From assembly GCA_900550745.1 (NCBI GenBank), contig URTO01000076.1:1-7939 (forward strand): DNA of 7,939 bases. The letters are read 5' to 3'. This stretch comes from an uncultured Desulfovibrio sp. (lineage in GTDB: Bacteria; Desulfobacterota; Desulfovibrionia; Desulfovibrionales; Desulfovibrionaceae). The notes beneath the pieces were generated by a model, which saw only the letters and a list, made by a program, of their open reading frames with translations, was not told the origin of the DNA and ran no database searches. A program made the position numbers and the translations under genes. Of the stretch, positions 4,915 through 7,939 are shown piece by piece (the stretch's first letter is position 1; every line of letters begins with the position of its first letter).

Positions 4915-6309
4915 TTATTTGCCGTACTTCTTCCAGAAATCGCCCCACATCTCTTCGTCGGTGAAGGCCCACGGGGCTACGGGCTCGTTGACCCACGTGA
5001 CGTTGATGAAGTGGCGCCAATGGACGTTTTCCGTGGTGCTGTTGCCGCCCCATGTGCCGCAGCCGAGGGTGGCGGTGGAGGGCATCCGGTTGAAGGGGTG
5101 CCCGCCGTTGCCCGCGCTCATGGACTGGCGCACAGTGATGCGGGAGGACTTCATATGTTCGCCGAGGTACTCGATGTACTCACGCTTGTAGGTATGGATG
5201 CCGCAGGAGTGGCCGCGCCCGACGAGGTTGGTCAGCTCGACGAGGATGCGGTAGGCGTCCTTGAAGTCCTTGGCCTTGTAGACGGTGAGGACGGGGGAGA
5301 TCTTCTCGTCGTGGAACTTGTCGTCGGGGATGGGTTCCATGCCTTCGACAAGGAGGATGTCCGTGCCTTCGGGGATGCTGATGCCCGCGCCGTCCGCGAT
5401 GACCTGCGCCGACTTCGCGATGATGTCGGGGTTGAGCGCGATTTTGCCCTTGGCGTTGAGCTTCCACATATGGTTCTTCAGCTTTTCGCGGTCTTCGCCG
5501 GTGACGAGGTGGCAGCCGTTTTTCTTCATTTCGGCCATGAACTGGCCGTAGACGGCTTCAACCGGGATGACCGCGTTTTCGGACGAGCAGGATGTGGCGT
5601 AGTCGAACAGCTTGCTGCCGCAGATCATCTTGGCGGCTTCGGCGACGTCGGCGTCTTCGGCTACGATGGCGCAGGCGTTGCCCTGCCCGACGCCGTAGGC
5701 CGGGGTGCCGCTGGAGTAGGCGGCCCGCACGACCTGCCCGCTGCCGGTGGCGACGATGAGATCGGAAACCTTCATGAGCTCGGTGATGGCTTCGCGGCTC
5801 GGATCTTCAAGCACCTGAATGAGGTCTTCGGGGGCCCCGACCTTGCGCAGGCCGGCGCGCATCATGTTGATGGCCTCGGTGGTGCTTTTCAGCGCGCGGG
5901 AGCTGGGCTTGAAGATGACGGCGTTGCGGCCCTTGAGGATGCCTACGGCCTTGCCGCCGCACGTGGCGGTGGGGTTCGTCGCCGGGAGGATGGCGCAGAC
6001 CACGCCCACGGGCTTGGCGTATTTGGAGATGCCGGTCTCTTCATTGCGTTCGATGAGGCCCACGCTCTTGGCGCCCCTGATGTCGTGCAGCACGCCGCCG
6101 ACCTTGCGCTTGTGCTTGATGATCTTGCTCTGGACGTTGCCGTAGCCGGTTTCTTCCACAGCCATCTTGGCGAGCTTGGCGATGTTTTCGTCTTCGTAGA
6201 CTTCCCAGCCGATGGCGAGGCATATCTCGTCGATCTGTTCCTGCGTGTAGTCGTTGACGATTGCTTGCGCCTTGCGGGCCAGTTCCATCTGTTCGCTGAC
6301 GGTCTTCAT
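4915..6309 (-). CDS. sauS: CoA-acylating aldehyde dehydrogenase, sulfoacetaldehyde dehydrogenase (SauS)-like
   Basis: This is a cytoplasmic NAD(P)-dependent CoA-acylating aldehyde dehydrogenase, interconverting an acyl-CoA and its aldehyde through a cysteine thioester. The start is the ATG at 6309, with GGAGG five bases before it, giving 464 residues; an earlier in-frame ATG at 6354 lacks such a site. The cofactor-binding half includes PVGVVCAILPATNP (100-113) and the KGRNAVIFKPS region (126-136). The catalytic cysteine is Cys241 in ATSCSSENAV. EKISPVLTVY (335-344) and GCGTWGGNSTTENVHWRHFINVT (split here as GCGTWGGN at 417-424 and NVHWRHFINVT at 428-438) follow. The GTWGGN and W-R-x-x-x-N-x-T pattern matches my memory of SauS from Cupriavidus better than EutE/PduP. 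No microcompartment targeting extension is apparent. The adjacent acid-CoA ligase genes would supply its acyl-CoA. Succinate semialdehyde or another short aldehyde remains possible; the symbol is tentative. Confidence 0.85.
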   Translation of the reverse strand: MKTVSEQMELARKAQAIVNDYTQEQIDEICLAIGWEVYEDENIAKLAKMAVEETGYGNVQSKIIKHKRKVGGVLHDIRGAKSVGLIERNEETGISKYAKPVGVVCAILPATNPTATCGGKAVGILKGRNAVIFKPSSRALKSTTEAINMMRAGLRKVGAPEDLIQVLEDPSREAITELMKVSDLIVATGSGQVVRAAYSSGTPAYGVGQGNACAIVAEDADVAEAAKMICGSKLFDYATSCSSENAVIPVEAVYGQFMAEMKKNGCHLVTGEDREKLKNHMWKLNAKGKIALNPDIIAKSAQVIADGAGISIPEGTDILLVEGMEPIPDDKFHDEKISPVLTVYKAKDFKDAYRILVELTNLVGRGHSCGIHTYKREYIEYLGEHMKSSRITVRQSMSAGNGGHPFNRMPSTATLGCGTWGGNSTTENVHWRHFINVTWVNEPVAPWAFTDEEMWGDFWKKYGK

Positions 6310-6319
6310 GAAATCCTCC
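6310..6319 (-). promoter_or_regulatory. Ribosome-binding site fixing the dehydrogenase start
   Basis: On the - strand GGAGG (6315-6319) lies five bases before the ATG at 6309. This favours that start over the upstream in-frame ATG at 6354 and shortens the protein by 15 residues. Confidence 0.8.
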
Positions 6320-6390
6320 GTTGTGTGTTGGTCGGCTTTATGGTGGAGTTGCAATGATGACGAGTAAGGTTTGCCTGTAATTGTCCTATG

Positions 6391-7905
6391 TTAATGCCAG
6401 ATGTCCATCCCGGCAAACTTGCCGAATACCGCCACCGAGAACGTAACGCACAGGATGGCTATGATGGTCATGAAGACGCCCGACTTGGCGAAATCCGATA
6501 TGCGGAAGTAGCCGGAAGAGTAGGGAATGACGTTGGTAGGGCTGGACGTGACCATGATGAAGGCCATGCTGGTGGCGATGCCTGCGGGACCGGCGAGCAC
6601 CCACGGGTTCATGCCGATGTCGAGGCCGAGGGCGATGATGAGGGGCATGACCACGGCACCGGTGACGCTGTTGGAAGAGAAGAAGATCTTGAGCAGTTCA
6701 ACCATCGTGATGACGGCAAGGACGCGCAGGACGGGGTGCAGTTCGCCGACGCCGGAAAGCGTTCCCCAAGCGATCCAACGGGCCGCCCCGGTGCTGGCAA
6801 GGAGCATGCCTGCCGAAATGCCGCCCGCGATGAGGATGAGCCCGCCCCAGTCGATGCTGCGAGAGGCTTCCTTCCAGTCGTCAAAAACGCGCAGGCCGGG
6901 GAGGAACAGGAGGACGAAGCCGAACAGGGCGACGAAAGCTTCGGGGGCCTTGAAGCCGATATACGGTTCAAGGTTTGAGCCGCCGAGCCACAGGAAGACC
7001 ATCGTTACGAAGACGACGAGGGTGCGGATTTCCTTGACCTTCAGGCCGCCGAGGGCTGCGAGCTCGGCCTTGATGCTGTCGAGGGTGATGGGGATTTCCT
7101 TAAACTCAGGCTTGAAAAGCTTCATGAGGCAGAACCAGCCGAGGGGGATCATGAGCAGCGCACCGGGAACGCCGACAGCCATCCACTGCGCAAAGGAGAC
7201 GTCAAGCTGTGCGATGTCGCGGACGTATTGCATGGCAAGGACGTTTGCGCCGCAGCCGGCGGGGGTCGCCGTGCCGCCGATGAGGGAGCCCCAGACGATG
7301 CCGATCATGAGGGCACGTCCGAAATTGCTCTCCAAGGGCTTGCAGCCGCTGCCCTGAAGGATGCTCATGCCGAGCGGGAGCAGCATGGCGGCGACGGCCA
7401 TGTCCGTGACCCACATGGAGACAAGAGCTCCGATAGTAATGAAGGCGAGCACGATGCGGTCAGTACGCCGGCCTACCTTGGTGAGCATCCACAACATGAA
7501 GCGGCGGGCAAGCCCGGATTCCGTCATGGCTGCGGAGAGCCCCATAGCGCCCATGAGGAACATGATGGATGAGTTGCCGAGGCCAAGCTTCACAAGGCTG
7601 CTGAACTTGTCGATGTTCATGACGTGCAGGAGCACGATCAGGGAGAGCGACGTCGCGGGGAAGGGGATGGCTTCCGTCATCCACATGATGACCGCAAAAC
7701 AGAGCGCCCCCATAACGCATTTGGCGCTTTGCGTGAGCGGGATGGCTTCTGTTCCTTTATAGAAAGGCTCCGGGGTAGGCAGTGCAATGACGATCAACAT
7801 GACGATGATGCCCACTAGGAAGAAAAAGGTCTTCCGCGCGGTTTCCAGAGGCACTCTATCGCCGACAATGGCATGTGTGAATCCAAGCGACTTTATCTTC
7901 TGCAA
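6391..7905 (-). CDS. DASS/SLC13-family anion:sodium symporter-like transporter (sulfoacetate or dicarboxylate candidate)
   Basis: This is an inner-membrane transporter of the divalent anion/sodium symporter family, 504 residues from a TTG at 7905, the usual family length. The frame stays open upstream to the window edge without a stop, and no good ribosome-binding site is visible, so the true start may lie outside. Many hydrophobic segments are present, beginning at 27-44 after a polar N-terminus. The family signature MWMTEAIPFPATSL is at 74-87. The repeated Na+/substrate sites are altered. The first Ser-Asn-Thr motif (usually within a MWxSNTATAAMLLPL block) reads VTD at 166-168. The second reads SNS at 411-413. 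The usual GTPPN turns read GCGAN (217-221) and SPTN (455-458). This suggests a substrate or coupling ion different from that of C4-dicarboxylate members. It ends 81 bases before the dehydrogenase ATG on the same strand, so co-transcription is likely. Substrate and direction of transport are inferred from neighbours. Confidence 0.88.
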   Translation of the reverse strand: MQKIKSLGFTHAIVGDRVPLETARKTFFFLVGIIVMLIVIALPTPEPFYKGTEAIPLTQSAKCVMGALCFAVIMWMTEAIPFPATSLSLIVLLHVMNIDKFSSLVKLGLGNSSIMFLMGAMGLSAAMTESGLARRFMLWMLTKVGRRTDRIVLAFITIGALVSMWVTDMAVAAMLLPLGMSILQGSGCKPLESNFGRALMIGIVWGSLIGGTATPAGCGANVLAMQYVRDIAQLDVSFAQWMAVGVPGALLMIPLGWFCLMKLFKPEFKEIPITLDSIKAELAALGGLKVKEIRTLVVFVTMVFLWLGGSNLEPYIGFKAPEAFVALFGFVLLFLPGLRVFDDWKEASRSIDWGGLILIAGGISAGMLLASTGAARWIAWGTLSGVGELHPVLRVLAVITMVELLKIFFSSNSVTGAVVMPLIIALGLDIGMNPWVLAGPAGIATSMAFIMVTSSPTNVIPYSSGYFRISDFAKSGVFMTIIAILCVTFSVAVFGKFAGMDIWH

Positions 7906-7939
7906 ATAATAGTCAATGGAGTCTTTCTGATTAAAACGA

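Noticed and set aside
5011..6357. Long + strand open frame of about 448 codons opposite the dehydrogenase gene
   Set aside because: It is an antisense shadow of a GC-rich gene: a low-complexity Ala/Gly/Asp/His composition, no recognisable motif, and complete overlap with a well-supported gene.

Overview
The window is GC-rich bacterial DNA. It most resembles a sulfite-reducing member of the Desulfovibrionaceae, such as Bilophila or a close relative. That placement rests on the protein families, the sulfonate-type gene set and the GC-rich palindromic intergenic DNA; it is an inference, because there is no rRNA gene or other marker here.

Left part, + strand (1-1340). A C-terminal remnant of an integration host factor (IHF/HU) gene lacks its N-terminal third; the DNA before it is AT-rich and has stops in the same frame. 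Next is a secreted UshA-like metallophosphatase-family gene whose frame is interrupted by one TGA codon in a Cys-Pro-Ser-TGA context, directly followed by strong stem-loops. I read this as a likely selenocysteine codon (a CxxU motif) rather than a nonsense mutation, but that is not proven. A strong hairpin with T-runs on both sides separates it from the convergent genes on the other strand.

Right part, - strand (1354-7939). In transcription order there is a DASS/SLC13-type anion transporter (its start is at or beyond the window edge), a CoA-acylating aldehyde dehydrogenase resembling sulfoacetaldehyde dehydrogenase SauS, and the beta and alpha subunits of an ADP-forming acyl-CoA synthetase (SucC/SucD fold, TAATG overlap). 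A strong terminator follows. Then, separately, comes a periplasmic ABC substrate-binding protein of the taurine/sulfonate/nitrate type, whose signal peptide and mature part are in different frames. A 352-base gap between the dehydrogenase and the synthetase genes carries three separate hairpin elements and no gene.

The most coherent reading is an organic-acid or sulfonate module: uptake of a small dianion, ATP-dependent activation to an acyl-CoA, and reduction to the aldehyde. Sulfoacetate (to sulfoacetyl-CoA, then sulfoacetaldehyde) fits best. The synthetase and the transporter both depart from the usual succinate-family motifs at substrate-related sites. The set could also run in reverse, from aldehyde to acid with ATP gain and export. 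Succinate/succinate semialdehyde is the main alternative. The genes that would use sulfoacetaldehyde (reductase, isethionate lyase or Xsc) are not in this window.
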